Origin: Streptomyces griseomycini
GTDB lineage: Bacteria; Actinomycetota; Actinomycetes; Streptomycetales; Streptomycetaceae
Direction: 5' to 3'
DNA: 64,000 bases
NCBI RefSeq assembly: GCF_014203535.1
Contig: NZ_JACHJI010000008.1
Span: forward strand, 310,001-374,000
Shown here: in pieces, positions 51,324 through 60,221 of the stretch
Numbering within the stretch: the first letter of the stretch is position 1
Layout: every line of letters begins with the position of its first letter
The notes under the pieces: generated by a model
Seen by the model: only the letters and a program-made list of their open reading frames with translations
Databases searched by the model: none
What the model was told of the DNA's origin: nothing
Program-made: the position numbers and the translations under genes

Positions 51324-53588
51324 TCAGGTCAGCGCCTCGAACGTTTCGGTCACGGCGGCGGTCAACGGGGCCACCTCGACCGGGATCCCGTTGAGGACGG
51401 CGTTGCCCGACAGCGGGTCGAGGAGGCCGCCGTCCAGGAGCTGGTTGACGTTGGCCCCGGGGTCGGCCGCGGCGTGCCGCGTACGGGTGCCGGGCCGGTC
51501 GTGTCCCCAGCCGTGCGGCAGGCTCACCACGCCCCGGCGCACCGTGTCGGTGACCTCGGCGGGCGCGGTCACCTCTCCCCCGGCGCCCTTGACGCGCACC
51601 GGCTCCCCGTCCCGTACGCCGAGGCGTTCGGCGTCCTCGGGGTGGAGGTGCAGGGTGCAGCGGTTGGAGCCGCCGGTGAGGACGGGCACGTTGTGCAGCC
51701 AGCTGTTGTTGGAGCGCAGGTGGCGGCGGCCGACGAGGACGAGTCCGCCGGGGCGCTCGTCCAGGGCGGCGCGCAGCCGCGGGAGGTCGGCGGCGATCGG
51801 TTCCGGCAGCAGCTCCACCTTCCCGCTGCGGGTCCGCAGCGGCTGCGGCAGCCTCGGGCGCAGCGGTCCGAGGTCGATGCCGTGCGGGTGGGCGAGCAGC
51901 TTCTGGAGGGTGAGCCCGTCCGGGTCGGCGCCGAAGCCGTCACCGTACGGGCCGAGGCGCAGCATCATGTCCAGTCGCCGTTCGGGGCCGTTCTCACCGG
52001 TCAGCAGGTCCGCGAGCGTCTTCGGGTCGCGGCCGTGCACCGGGGAGTGGGGTTCCTTCACCGCCTTGCCGAGGGTCCGGTCGATCACCAGGGCGTCCAC
52101 ACCGGCGGGGTCGGCGCCGTGCATGCCCGTCGCCGCGAGGACCAGCCGGGCCAGGATCTCCGTCTCGGCCATCCGTCCGGGCTCCAGCGGGACGGCGGGG
52201 CGGGTGTAGCGGACCTGGTTGCGTACGGCCAGGGTGTTGAAGGCGAAGTCGTGGTGCGGGCTCTGCGCGGGCGGGGGCGGCGGCAGGACGACGTGGGCGT
52301 GCCGTGAGGTCTCGTTGAGGTACGGGTCGACGCTGACCATGAAGTCGAGGGAGCCGAGGGCCTTGTCGAGCCGTTCGCCGTCCGGGGCGGACAGGACCGG
52401 GTTGGCGGCAACGACAATGACGGCGTGGATCGGCTCGCCCTCGTCGGTGGGGGTGTCGATCTCCTCGGCGAGGGCGGAGATCGGCAGTTCGCCCTTGGCC
52501 TCGGGGTGCCGGCGCACCCGGGAGTGCCAGCGCCCGAGGGCGAAGCCGCGGCCGGGTCCGGCGGGGCGCGGCGTCCTGTCGGTCGCGGCCTGCGGGAAGA
52601 GGGCGCCGCCGGGCCGGTCGAGGTTGCCGGTGAGGACGTTGAGGACGTCCACGAGCCAGCTGGCGAGGGTGCCGTGCGGGACGGTGCAGCTGCCGATGCG
52701 GCCGTAGACGGCGGCGGTGGGGGCGGCGGCGAGTTCGCGGGCGAGGGTGCGGACGACGGCCGCGTCGACGTCGCAGGCGCCGGCGACCGCCTCGGGCGTG
52801 AAGTCGGCGAGCGCCGCCGGGAGTTCGTCGAGCCCGTCGAGGTGCGGCGCCAGGTCTCCCGGATCGGCGAGGCCCTCGTCGAACAGGACGTGCGCCATCG
52901 CCGCGAGCAGCAGGGCGTCGGTGCCGGGGCGGACGGCGACGTGCCGGTCGGCGAGGCGGGCGGTGCGGGTGCGGCGCGGGTCGACGACGGTGAGGGTGCC
53001 GCCGCGGGCCTTCAGCGCCCTGAGCCGGCCGGGGAAGTCGGGGGCGGTGCACAGGCTGCCGTTGGACTCCAGTGGGTTGGCGCCGATCAGCAGCAGGTGG
53101 TCGGTGCGGTCCAGGTCGGGTACCGGGATCGCGTTCGCGTCGCCGAAGAGCAGCCCGCTGGAGACGTGCTTGGGCATCTGGTCGACCGTGGAGGCGGTGA
53201 ACAGGCTGCGGGTGCCGAGCCCGGCGAGCAGCACGGGCGGGTAGAGCGCGCCGGCCACGGTGTGGACGTTGGGATTGCCGAGGACGACGCCGACGGAGTC
53301 CGGGCCGTACCGCTCGGCGACCGTCCGGATCCCGGCGGCCACGGCGTCGAACGCCTCTTCCCAGGTGGCCTCGCGCAGCTCGCCGTCCACGCGGACGAGC
53401 GGGGTGCGCAGCCGGTCGGGATCGGAGTCCACGGCCCCGAAGGCGGCGCCCTTGGGGCAGACGAACCCCTTGCTGAAGACGTCGTCGCGGTCGCCGCGGG
53501 CGCCGGTGACCCGGCCGTCGTCGACGGTGAGGACCAGGCCGCAGGTGGCCTCGCACAGGGGGCAGATACGAAGGGCGGTGCGGGACAC
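51324..53588 (-). CDS. Molybdopterin oxidoreductase with N-terminal [4Fe-4S] site
   Basis: A 754-aa enzyme of the DMSO-reductase/formate-dehydrogenase family. The N-terminal motif ICPLCEATCG and FVCPKG gives four cluster cysteines (C-x2-C-x3-C-xn-C). Molybdopterin contact motifs include LLIGANPLESNGSL, TLTVVDPRRT, GTDALLLAAMAHV and, in the C-terminal domain, NSWLHNVPVLTGG. No Cys/Sec Mo ligand is visible in TASTVDQMPKHVS. No twin-arginine leader, so it is cytosolic. GTG 53588 is preferred because GGGAGG precedes it. No electron-transfer subunit gene lies beside it. Confidence 0.9.
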   Translation of the reverse strand: MSRTALRICPLCEATCGLVLTVDDGRVTGARGDRDDVFSKGFVCPKGAAFGAVDSDPDRLRTPLVRVDGELREATWEEAFDAVAAGIRTVAERYGPDSVGVVLGNPNVHTVAGALYPPVLLAGLGTRSLFTASTVDQMPKHVSSGLLFGDANAIPVPDLDRTDHLLLIGANPLESNGSLCTAPDFPGRLRALKARGGTLTVVDPRRTRTARLADRHVAVRPGTDALLLAAMAHVLFDEGLADPGDLAPHLDGLDELPAALADFTPEAVAGACDVDAAVVRTLARELAAAPTAAVYGRIGSCTVPHGTLASWLVDVLNVLTGNLDRPGGALFPQAATDRTPRPAGPGRGFALGRWHSRVRRHPEAKGELPISALAEEIDTPTDEGEPIHAVIVVAANPVLSAPDGERLDKALGSLDFMVSVDPYLNETSRHAHVVLPPPPPAQSPHHDFAFNTLAVRNQVRYTRPAVPLEPGRMAETEILARLVLAATGMHGADPAGVDALVIDRTLGKAVKEPHSPVHGRDPKTLADLLTGENGPERRLDMMLRLGPYGDGFGADPDGLTLQKLLAHPHGIDLGPLRPRLPQPLRTRSGKVELLPEPIAADLPRLRAALDERPGGLVLVGRRHLRSNNSWLHNVPVLTGGSNRCTLHLHPEDAERLGVRDGEPVRVKGAGGEVTAPAEVTDTVRRGVVSLPHGWGHDRPGTRTRHAAADPGANVNQLLDGGLLDPLSGNAVLNGIPVEVAPLTAAVTETFEALT

Positions 53589-53634
53589 GGGACCTCCCGG
53601 GTACGGCGGCACGGTGACTCACGGACGAGCCGAG

Positions 53635-53650
53635 CATACCGACCGGTATG
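53635..53650. promoter_or_regulatory. Candidate operator upstream of the molybdopterin oxidoreductase
   Basis: CATACCG-AC-CGGTATG, perfect 7-bp arms with a 2-bp spacer, 47-62 bp upstream of GTG 53588 and downstream of the TetR gene. It shares ACCGACCGGT with the site at 27427. Confidence 0.55.
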
Positions 53651-53704
53651 GACGGAGGGGAGGGCCTGGCGCGGACGGGGGTGCGGAACCGGCCGCGGGG
53701 GCGC

Positions 53705-54325
53705 TCAGTCCAGCACCCGCGCCAGGTAGGCGCCCAGCATCTCCCGCAGCTCCGCGATGACCTTCTCGTCCCCCTCGGGCGCCGTCCGGAACGCCAGGTG
53801 GACGAGGGCGTCGGCGGTCTCGACGGCGACCAGGAAGGTGCGGCGCAGGTCCTCGTCGGCGGCCTCGCGGCCCAGGTAGCCGGAGAGCAGGTCGGTGAGG
53901 CGGCCGGCGACGCGGTGGTTGGGTTCGGCCCGGCGGGTGCCGACCGGGATCTGGTTGCCGAAGTCGACGAGGGAGAACCCGGGCGCGGTGCGCTTCATGT
54001 CCAGGTACTCGTCGATCACGGCGTTCATGGCGTGCCGCCAGCCCCGGTCACCGGCGTCCTCGAGGCGCTCGCCGACGCGTTCCGAGAAGCGCTCCAGGTT
54101 GCGCTGGGCCAGCGCGTCGGCCATCTGGCGCTTGTTGCCGAAGAAGCGGTAGACGGAGCCGATGGGCACACCGGCGCGCTGCGCGACGGCGCGGGTGCTC
54201 AGGTCGTCGTAGCCGACCTCGTCGAGGAGCTCGGCGCAGGCGTCGAGGATCCGGGCCAGCCGTTCGGCGCTGCGCCGCTGCACAGGCGCTCGGCGGAGCG
54301 ATGTCGCGTGGGGCACGGCACTCAT
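53705..54325 (-). CDS. TetR-family regulator
   Basis: A 206-aa regulator. After a basic leader (MSAVPHATSLRRAPVQRRSA) the helix-turn-helix is TRAVAQRAGVPIGSVYRFFG (about 41-60). The C-terminal domain has EYLDMKRTAPGFSLVDFGNQ and FLVAVETADALVHLAFRT. ATG 54325 overlaps the stop of the lipoprotein gene (ATGA) and has AAGGGG upstream. It may control the lipoprotein gene and the oxidoreductase downstream. Confidence 0.88.
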   Translation of the reverse strand: MSAVPHATSLRRAPVQRRSAERLARILDACAELLDEVGYDDLSTRAVAQRAGVPIGSVYRFFGNKRQMADALAQRNLERFSERVGERLEDAGDRGWRHAMNAVIDEYLDMKRTAPGFSLVDFGNQIPVGTRRAEPNHRVAGRLTDLLSGYLGREAADEDLRRTFLVAVETADALVHLAFRTAPEGDEKVIAELREMLGAYLARVLD

Positions 54326-54939
54326 GATGCCCCTTCGGCATCCTCCGGTGAACCTCGCCCTCCGGTACGGCTCCGGCGGTCCGTTCCGCCCACCGCGGCG
54401 GCCGGTCCCGCGTTCGCGCCCGCACTCGGATCCGCACTCGGGTCCTGCTCCGACACCGTGATGTCGGCCGTGCTCTCCACCGGCTCCCCGTCCACGGCCC
54501 ACACCGAGCCGTCGTCGGCGTACAGGCGGGCGGTGACCTGGTGCGTGCCGCGCGGGACGAAGTGGGCGGAGAGGCGGTACTCGGGGGTGCGCAGCGCCGC
54601 GACGAGGCGGCCGTTCACGTAGAGGTGCGCCAGGCCCCGGCCGGCCGCCGCCCGCCGGCCCGTCCCCTCGGGCGAGAAGCGGAAGTTCCGCACGGTCAGC
54701 CGCACGTCCCAGTCGCCGTCGGTGTCGGGCGTGACCTCGACGCCGACCTCGGGCGCGCCCTCGCCGCCCACCTCGCGGTAGGGCCTCCCCTCCTCGTCCC
54801 GCTCGTCCAGGAGCTCGCCGACGGGCGAGGGCGACCCCCCGTCCCGCCCCTGGGCGTCACGGGACCCACAGCCCGCGGATCCGGCCAGCAGCACGACACA
54901 GACCGCGAGCGCGGTGCTCAGTCTCCGCGTCCACGACAT
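54322..54939 (-). CDS. Putative secreted lipoprotein
   Basis: A 205-aa protein with signal MSWTRRLSTALAVCVVLLAG ending at Cys24 (SAGC, a slightly atypical lipobox). The rest is a single beta-rich domain (DWDVRLTVRNFRFSPEGTG, HLYVNGRLVAALRTPEYRLS, GTHQVTARLYADDGSVWAVD) followed by a disordered tail. It resembles small immunoglobulin-like lipoproteins but I cannot name a family. Translationally coupled to the TetR gene downstream. Confidence 0.7.
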   Translation of the reverse strand: MSWTRRLSTALAVCVVLLAGSAGCGSRDAQGRDGGSPSPVGELLDERDEEGRPYREVGGEGAPEVGVEVTPDTDGDWDVRLTVRNFRFSPEGTGRRAAAGRGLAHLYVNGRLVAALRTPEYRLSAHFVPRGTHQVTARLYADDGSVWAVDGEPVESTADITVSEQDPSADPSAGANAGPAAAVGGTDRRSRTGGRGSPEDAEGAS

Positions 54940-55103
54940 GCCGGGGAGCGTAGAACACCGGTCCGATCTCCCGGATCCACCTGGAGTCGGGTTCCGCGTC
55001 CTCCGCCGAGAGGAGGACGGCGCGGAGGAGAGCACCGGGGGACGACGACGGCCGGAAACACCCGGTCCGAGATCACGCGGCCCCCTTGCGCCGGGGAAAA
55101 CGC

Positions 55104-55127
55104 AATCCTACGGTGACCCATAGGAAT
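55104..55127. promoter_or_regulatory. Candidate operator upstream of hmgA
   Basis: Imperfect palindrome centred at 55115/55116, arms AATCCTACGG and CCATAGGAAT-side, 8 of 10 pairs matching, ending 24 bp before ATG 55151. Confidence 0.5.
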
Positions 55128-55150
55128 CACGTCGCAAGGGAGCAGCGAAC

Positions 55151-56467
55151 ATGAGCGGGGACGCGCGCAAGACCGCCGAGGGACTGGAATACCTCTCCGG
55201 TTTCGGCAACGAGCACAGCTCCGAGGCGGTCCCGGGCGCCCTGCCCGAGGGCCGCAACTCGCCGCAGCGCGCACCGCTCGGGCTGTACGCGGAGCAGCTG
55301 AGCGGTACGGCGTTCACCGAGCCGCGGGCGCACAACCGCCGCTCCTGGCTGTACCGGATCCGCCCGTCGGCCGCCCACCCGGCGTTCACCCGCACGGCCA
55401 ACGGAGCGATCCGCACCGCGCCCTTCACCCAGACGGTGCCCGACCCCAACCGCCTGCGCTGGAACCCGCTGCCGGAGCCCGGCGAGGGCACCGACTTCCT
55501 GGCCGGCCTGTGGACCCTGGGCGGCAACGGCGACGTCACCCAGCGCACCGGCATGGCCGTGCACCTGTACCACGCCACCTCCTCCATGGACCGCGTCTTC
55601 GGCGACGCGGACGGCGAGCTGCTGATCGTCCCGGAGCGCGGCGGGCTGCTGCTGCGCACCGAGTTCGGACTGCTGCACGCGGAGCCGGGCCACGTCGCGC
55701 TGATCCCCCGCGGGGTGCGCTTCCGCGTGGAGCTCCTCGAGGAGACCGCCCGCGGTTACGTGTGCGAGAACTACGGCACCCCCTTCCAGCTCCCCGACCT
55801 CGGCCCGATCGGCGCCAACGGGCTCGCCAACGCCCGGGACTTCCGCGCGCCCGTCGCCGCGTACGAGGACGTCGAGGGGCCGGTGGAGGTGGTGAACAAG
55901 TTCTGCGGCAACCTCTGGTCGGCCACCTACGACCACTCGCCGCTCGACGTCGTCGCCTGGCACGGCAACCACGTGCCGTACGTCTACGACCTGCGCCGCT
56001 TCAACGTGATGGGCACCATCTCCTACGACCACCCGGACCCGTCGATCTTCACGGTGCTGACGTCCCCGAGCGACACCCCCGGCCTCGCCGGGGTGGACTT
56101 CGTGGTCTTCGCCCCGCGCTGGCTGGTGGGTGAGGACACCTTCCGGCCGCCGTACTTCCACCGGAACGTGATGAGCGAGTACATGGGCCTGATCGAGGGC
56201 GCCTACGACGCGAAGGCGGAGGGCTTCGTGCCGGGCGGGGGATCGCTGCACAACATGATGTCGGCGCACGGCCCCGACCGGGAGACGTTCGAGAGGGCGA
56301 GCGCCGCGGACCTGCGTCCGCAGAAGATCGACGACGGTCTCGCCTTCATGTTCGAAACCCGCTGGCCGGTGTCCCTGACGCCCCAGGCGGCACGGGCGGA
56401 GCACCTGCAGCAGGGTTACGACGACGTGTGGCAGGGCCTGGAGCGTCACTTCCGGCCGTTGCACTGA
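55151..56467 (+). CDS. hmgA: Homogentisate 1,2-dioxygenase
   Basis: A 438-aa non-haem iron ring-cleaving enzyme of tyrosine/phenylalanine catabolism; it opens homogentisate to maleylacetoacetate. It begins GLEYLSGFGNEHSSEAVPGA and AHNRRSWLYRIRPSAAHP. The iron ligands are in YFHRNVMSEYMG (His and Glu) and GGGSLHNMMSAHGPD (His). Length and start are normal; GGGAG lies upstream of ATG 55151. The next gene, a GntR regulator, is 27 bp downstream on the same strand. Confidence 0.97.
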   Translation: MSGDARKTAEGLEYLSGFGNEHSSEAVPGALPEGRNSPQRAPLGLYAEQLSGTAFTEPRAHNRRSWLYRIRPSAAHPAFTRTANGAIRTAPFTQTVPDPNRLRWNPLPEPGEGTDFLAGLWTLGGNGDVTQRTGMAVHLYHATSSMDRVFGDADGELLIVPERGGLLLRTEFGLLHAEPGHVALIPRGVRFRVELLEETARGYVCENYGTPFQLPDLGPIGANGLANARDFRAPVAAYEDVEGPVEVVNKFCGNLWSATYDHSPLDVVAWHGNHVPYVYDLRRFNVMGTISYDHPDPSIFTVLTSPSDTPGLAGVDFVVFAPRWLVGEDTFRPPYFHRNVMSEYMGLIEGAYDAKAEGFVPGGGSLHNMMSAHGPDRETFERASAADLRPQKIDDGLAFMFETRWPVSLTPQAARAEHLQQGYDDVWQGLERHFRPLH

Positions 56468-56494
56468 ACCTGTTCCGACAGGTACGGATAGCCC

Positions 56495-57244
56495 GTGACC
56501 TCCTTCGCTCCGGACTCGATCGTCCTGAACCGCAAGCTGCCGCTCTGGTACCAGGTGTCGCAGTCGCTGCGCGCCTCGATCCTCGGCCGCTCGCCGCAGG
56601 ACCCGCTGCGCCTGCCCACCGAGGAACAGCTGGCCGGGCACTACGGGGTGAGCGTGCTGACCATGCGGCAGGCGCTGAAGGAGCTGGAGGAGGAGGGGCT
56701 GATCACCCGTCACCGCCGACGCGGCACGTTCATCGAACCCGACGCCAGGCGGGGCGCCCCGGTCCGCCTGCTGGGCTCGGTGGACGCGATCGTGGCCCAG
56801 CAGTCCGGGATGACCACCGAGCTGCTGGAACACGGCCTGGCGCCGATACCCGCCGAGGTCGCCGAACACTTCCCGGACCTGTCCGAGGCGGCGGCCTACC
56901 ACCGGCTGCGCAGCGACGAGAAGACGGGCGAACCGACCAACCACGCCCGCAACTACGTCCGTCCCGAACTGGCCGCCCGGATCGACCTGGACGACCTCGT
57001 GCGCTGGCCGATGACCAAGGTGCTGCGCGACGCCGTCGGGGTGGACATCAGCCGGATCACGGACACGGTGGAGGCGCGGCTCGCCGACCCGGAGACGGCC
57101 CGCCTGCTCCAGGTGCCGCTGCTCAGCCCGATCCTGCACTACACGGGGGTCACGTACGACACCGACGGCCGGGCCCTGGACGTGGCCGTCATCAACTACC
57201 GGGGCGACCGCTTCTCCTTCACGGTGACCCTGGACGCCACCTGA
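56495..57244 (+). CDS. GntR-family regulator with UTRA domain
   Basis: A 249-aa HutC-type regulator. The winged helix is LYQV-type: LPLWYQVSQSLRASILG, then RLPTEEQLAGHYGVSVLTMR and QALKELEEEGLITRHRRRGT (about 15-80). The C-terminal UTRA ligand domain includes AYHRLRSDEKTGEPTNHARN and VTYDTDGRALDVAVINYRGD. It starts GTG 56495. Located directly after hmgA, it is the best candidate regulator of homogentisate catabolism here, but this is only positional. Confidence 0.9.
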   Translation: MTSFAPDSIVLNRKLPLWYQVSQSLRASILGRSPQDPLRLPTEEQLAGHYGVSVLTMRQALKELEEEGLITRHRRRGTFIEPDARRGAPVRLLGSVDAIVAQQSGMTTELLEHGLAPIPAEVAEHFPDLSEAAAYHRLRSDEKTGEPTNHARNYVRPELAARIDLDDLVRWPMTKVLRDAVGVDISRITDTVEARLADPETARLLQVPLLSPILHYTGVTYDTDGRALDVAVINYRGDRFSFTVTLDAT

Positions 57245-57268
57245 TCCGCCCCTCCCGCACGTCGTACG

Positions 57269-58453
57269 ATGCCCGGCGTGACGCATGACGACGCCCCGCC
57301 GCTGGCGGACCTCATGCCGTGGTCCGTCGCACCGCCGCGGCTCGGCCGGGAGTGGCCGGCGGCCCCCGACGCGGCGTCCCTGAAGGCCCGTTGGAACGCC
57401 CTGCTGAAGGCCGAGGGGCCCGACCGGGAGGCCCTGTTCCGGCCGACGCGCTCCCGGACGCCGCACACGGCGGTCGGCCGGCTGCCGGGCGGGGGCGGCG
57501 GCACGGAGAGACTGGTCCGCGCCTCCGGCCCGTGCCCGGAGCCCGTCCGGGTGCTGCACGCCCCGTTCGACGAGCAATGGCTGATCCCCGACCAGCGGCT
57601 GATCGACGCGGCCCGCCCGGAGCTGTGGCGGGTGGCGGACGAGCGGCAGGTCTTCGTCGTCGAGGCCCCCGGGGCCTTCGGCTCCCCCGGCCCCCCGCTG
57701 CTCGCCACCTCCCTGTTCCCGCTGCTCCGCCCCGGCCGGGTCCGCCCGCTGTACCGGCGCCCCGGGGGCGCGGAACCGAACCTGGCCCCCGGCCTGTGCG
57801 CGCACCTGGCGGCGCGGCTCGGCCACCCGGTGTCCCCGGCCGACGTCCTCGCCTGGACGATGGCCGTGGCGCACGTCCTGCCCGGCGGGCCGGTGGTCCC
57901 GCTCACCGGGGACGCCGGCACGTGGGAGCGGGGCGTGGAGGTGGGCCGCCGGACGCTGTGGCTGATGCGGCGCGACGGGGAGCGTCCCCGGCTCCCCGGC
58001 GGGCGCCGCCCCTACGTCCGCGCCCCGCTGCCCTCCCGTCCGTCGGCGGTGCACTACGACCGCGACGAGGAGGCGCTGTCGCTGGACGGGGGCCGCATCT
58101 CCCCGGTGCCACCCGGGGCCTGGGACTTCGAGGTGGGCGGGGTGCGGGTGCTGGAGCGGTGGCTGGCGGCCCGCACGGAGGAGGCCGAGCCGGGCACCCT
58201 GGCCGCGATCCGTCCGGCCGGCTGGCCGCAGGCCTGGACCTCGGAGCTGCTGGAACTGGTCACGGTCCTCACCCTGCTCGCCGAACTGCACCCGCGCCGG
58301 GCCGCGTTGGCCGACCCGGCGCCGCCCGACCCGATCACGTCGGCCGAGCTGCGCGAGGCGGGCGTCCTCCCGGTGCCGCCCTCCGCGCGCCGGCCCGCCT
58401 CGGTACTGGACGCCCACGAGGAGGGGCCCGAGGGTCAGCTGGCGCTGGTCTGA
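57269..58453 (+). CDS. Stand-alone type ISP restriction-modification-like protein
   Basis: A 394-aa protein that resembles the C-terminal (target-recognition) portion of type ISP restriction-modification enzymes: FDEQWLIPDQRLIDAARPELWR, then PALLATSLFPLLRPGRVRPL, YRRPGGAEPNLAPGL and VLAWTMAVAHVLPGGP. It contains no methyltransferase motif (such as NPPY) and no helicase or nuclease domain. Many Streptomyces carry such a protein, annotated as a DNA methyltransferase by similarity. No other restriction genes are near. Start ATG 57269. Confidence 0.75.
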   Translation: MPGVTHDDAPPLADLMPWSVAPPRLGREWPAAPDAASLKARWNALLKAEGPDREALFRPTRSRTPHTAVGRLPGGGGGTERLVRASGPCPEPVRVLHAPFDEQWLIPDQRLIDAARPELWRVADERQVFVVEAPGAFGSPGPPLLATSLFPLLRPGRVRPLYRRPGGAEPNLAPGLCAHLAARLGHPVSPADVLAWTMAVAHVLPGGPVVPLTGDAGTWERGVEVGRRTLWLMRRDGERPRLPGGRRPYVRAPLPSRPSAVHYDRDEEALSLDGGRISPVPPGAWDFEVGGVRVLERWLAARTEEAEPGTLAAIRPAGWPQAWTSELLELVTVLTLLAELHPRRAALADPAPPDPITSAELREAGVLPVPPSARRPASVLDAHEEGPEGQLALV

Positions 58454-58466
58454 CGCCCGGGCCCGC

Positions 58467-59180
58467 TCACCGCCGCGGCGCGAAGCCGTCGAGCACCCGG
58501 CCCAGCGCCCGCTCGAACACGGCCTCCAGGTCGATCGGCCCGGGGTCCTCCGCGAAGGCCGCCGCCATCCTCGGGTACGCGCCGGTCGCGATCCGGCCGC
58601 CCAGGTAGGCGCCGCGCATCGCGTTCTCCTGTTCCTCGCTCCAGGGCAGGGAGCGGGCGCGTTCCGCGGTGGCGAGCTCGTTGGCGACGAACGAGGTCAC
58701 GACGGCGTTCAGCATCGCGACCAGCTCCAGCTTCGTGCCGTAGGGCGCCTCGAGCGGGTCCAGGCAGGCCAGGCAGTGCTCGAGGTAGCGCAGGGCGTTG
58801 GGGCTGAAGCCGTAGACCGGTGACATCAGCCGCGGCAGCCAGGGGTGGCGGTGCATCAGCGCTCGGGTCCGGTGCGCCACCCGGAGCATGTCGGCGCGCC
58901 AGTCGCCGCGGGGCTCCCACAGCTCGTGCTCGCCGCCGGCCGCGTCCACCATCAGCTCGTACAGGTCCTCCTTGCGGGGGACGTAGTTGTACAGCGACAT
59001 GGTGCCGCAGCCCAGTTCGGCGGCGACGCGACGCATGGAGACCGCGTCCAGCCCCTCGGCGTCGGCGATCCGCACCGCCGCCGCCGCGATGTCGGCACGC
59101 GTGTACGCCGGCCTCGGTCCGCGGCCCGTGCGCTCGGGGCGCGCCCAGATCACCTCGGGTTCGGCCGCTCGGCCCGTCAT
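58467..59180 (-). CDS. TetR-family regulator of the adjacent ABC exporter
   Basis: A 237-aa TetR protein. The helix-turn-helix is RRVAAELGCGTMSLYNYVPR (about 50-69) after ADIAAAAVRIADAEGLDAVS. The C-terminal domain (FVANELATAERARSLPWSEEQ and so on) is of the TetR_C_1 type that binds drugs such as tetracycline. Divergent from a two-gene ABC drug exporter, with a perfect palindrome in the 63-bp spacer and a second inside the ABC gene start. Classical autoregulated efflux divergon. Confidence 0.92.
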   Translation of the reverse strand: MTGRAAEPEVIWARPERTGRGPRPAYTRADIAAAAVRIADAEGLDAVSMRRVAAELGCGTMSLYNYVPRKEDLYELMVDAAGGEHELWEPRGDWRADMLRVAHRTRALMHRHPWLPRLMSPVYGFSPNALRYLEHCLACLDPLEAPYGTKLELVAMLNAVVTSFVANELATAERARSLPWSEEQENAMRGAYLGGRIATGAYPRMAAAFAEDPGPIDLEAVFERALGRVLDGFAPRR

Positions 59181-59208
59181 CGGTCATCACCTCGCCCACC
59201 ATCGTAGT

Positions 59209-59225
59209 TACGTACGGCGTACGTA
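59209..59225. promoter_or_regulatory. Operator 1 of the TetR/ABC divergon
   Basis: TACGTAC-GGC-GTACGTA, perfect 7-bp arms, 7 bp upstream of the TATGGT that is the likely -10 of the ABC gene. Confidence 0.75.
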
Positions 59226-59243
59226 GTGCGCTATGGTCGGCCC

Positions 59244-60221
59244 ATGACTACTACGTACACTGTACTTAGTGAGGGTCTGGAGAAGCGCTTCGGCGATGTC
59301 CGCGCCCTGCGCGGGCTGGATCTGGCGGTGGCCGAGGGGACGGTGTGCGGGGTCCTCGGGCCGAACGGGGCGGGCAAGACGACGGCGGTGCGGCTGCTGA
59401 CCACCCTGCTGCGGCCCGACGCGGGGTCCGCGCGGATCGCGGGCCACGACCTCGTGCGGGAGGCCGCCGCCGTACGGCGCCGGATCGGCGTCACCGGACA
59501 GGACACCTCGATCGACGGGGACCTCACCGGGCGGCAGAACCTGCGGCTGTTCGCCCGGCTGCACCGGGTGCGCGGGGCGGCGGCGCGGGCCGCGGAGCTG
59601 CTGGACCGCTTCGGGCTGACGGAGGCGGCCGACCGGCCGGCGTCCGGCTACTCCGGCGGCATGCGGCGCCGGCTGGACCTGGCGGCGAGCCTGGTCCGCC
59701 GGCCCGAGGTGCTGTTCCTGGACGAGCCGACCACCGGGCTCGACCCGGCCAGCCGCACCCCGGTCTGGGACGCGGTGCGCGAGCTGACCGGCGAGGGCAC
59801 GACCGTGCTGCTCACCACCCAGTACCTGGAGGAGGCCGACCGGCTCGCCGACGACATCGCCCTGGTGGACCGGGGGCGGGTCGCGCACACCGGGACGCCG
59901 GCCGGGCTCAAGTCGCTCGTCGGGACGCACGTCGAGGTCGTCGTCGCGGACGCGGACGCCCTGGTGACGGCCGCCGGGGTGCTCGACCGGCTCACGGGCG
60001 CCGAGCCGTCCTTCGACCGGGAGCGCAACGCCGTCGGCGCGGTCACCGGGGACCCGACGCTCACGCTCCCGCGCCTGGTGCGCACGCTGGACGCGGCGGG
60101 CGTGCCGCTGCTCGACGCGAGCCTCAGGCCGCCGACCCTCGACGACGTGTTCCTGCGGCTCGTCGGCGGACCGGGAACCCCCTCCGACCACCCCGCCGAG
60201 GACGAGGAGCGTGCCGCATGA
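59244..60221 (+). CDS. ABC exporter ATPase (DrrA family)
   Basis: A 325-aa ATP-binding subunit: Walker A GPNGAGKTT (about 40-48), Q-loop VTGQDTSIDGDLTG, signature YSGGMRRRLDLA, Walker B VLFLDEPTTGLDP, and the DrrA C-terminal motif PPTLDDVFLRLVG. It powers drug/antibiotic export with the adjacent permease. ATG 59244 appears leaderless: TATGGT at 59232-59237 is the -10 and transcription would start at the ATG. The operator-like palindrome at 59252-59268 covers codons 3-9. Confidence 0.93.
   Translation: MTTTYTVLSEGLEKRFGDVRALRGLDLAVAEGTVCGVLGPNGAGKTTAVRLLTTLLRPDAGSARIAGHDLVREAAAVRRRIGVTGQDTSIDGDLTGRQNLRLFARLHRVRGAAARAAELLDRFGLTEAADRPASGYSGGMRRRLDLAASLVRRPEVLFLDEPTTGLDPASRTPVWDAVRELTGEGTTVLLTTQYLEEADRLADDIALVDRGRVAHTGTPAGLKSLVGTHVEVVVADADALVTAAGVLDRLTGAEPSFDRERNAVGAVTGDPTLTLPRLVRTLDAAGVPLLDASLRPPTLDDVFLRLVGGPGTPSDHPAEDEERAA
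59252..59268. promoter_or_regulatory. Operator 2 of the TetR/ABC divergon (inside the ABC gene start)
   Basis: TACGTAC-ACT-GTACTTA, 7-bp arms with one mismatch, 43 bp centre to centre from operator 1, within the first codons of the ABC gene. Confidence 0.6.
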
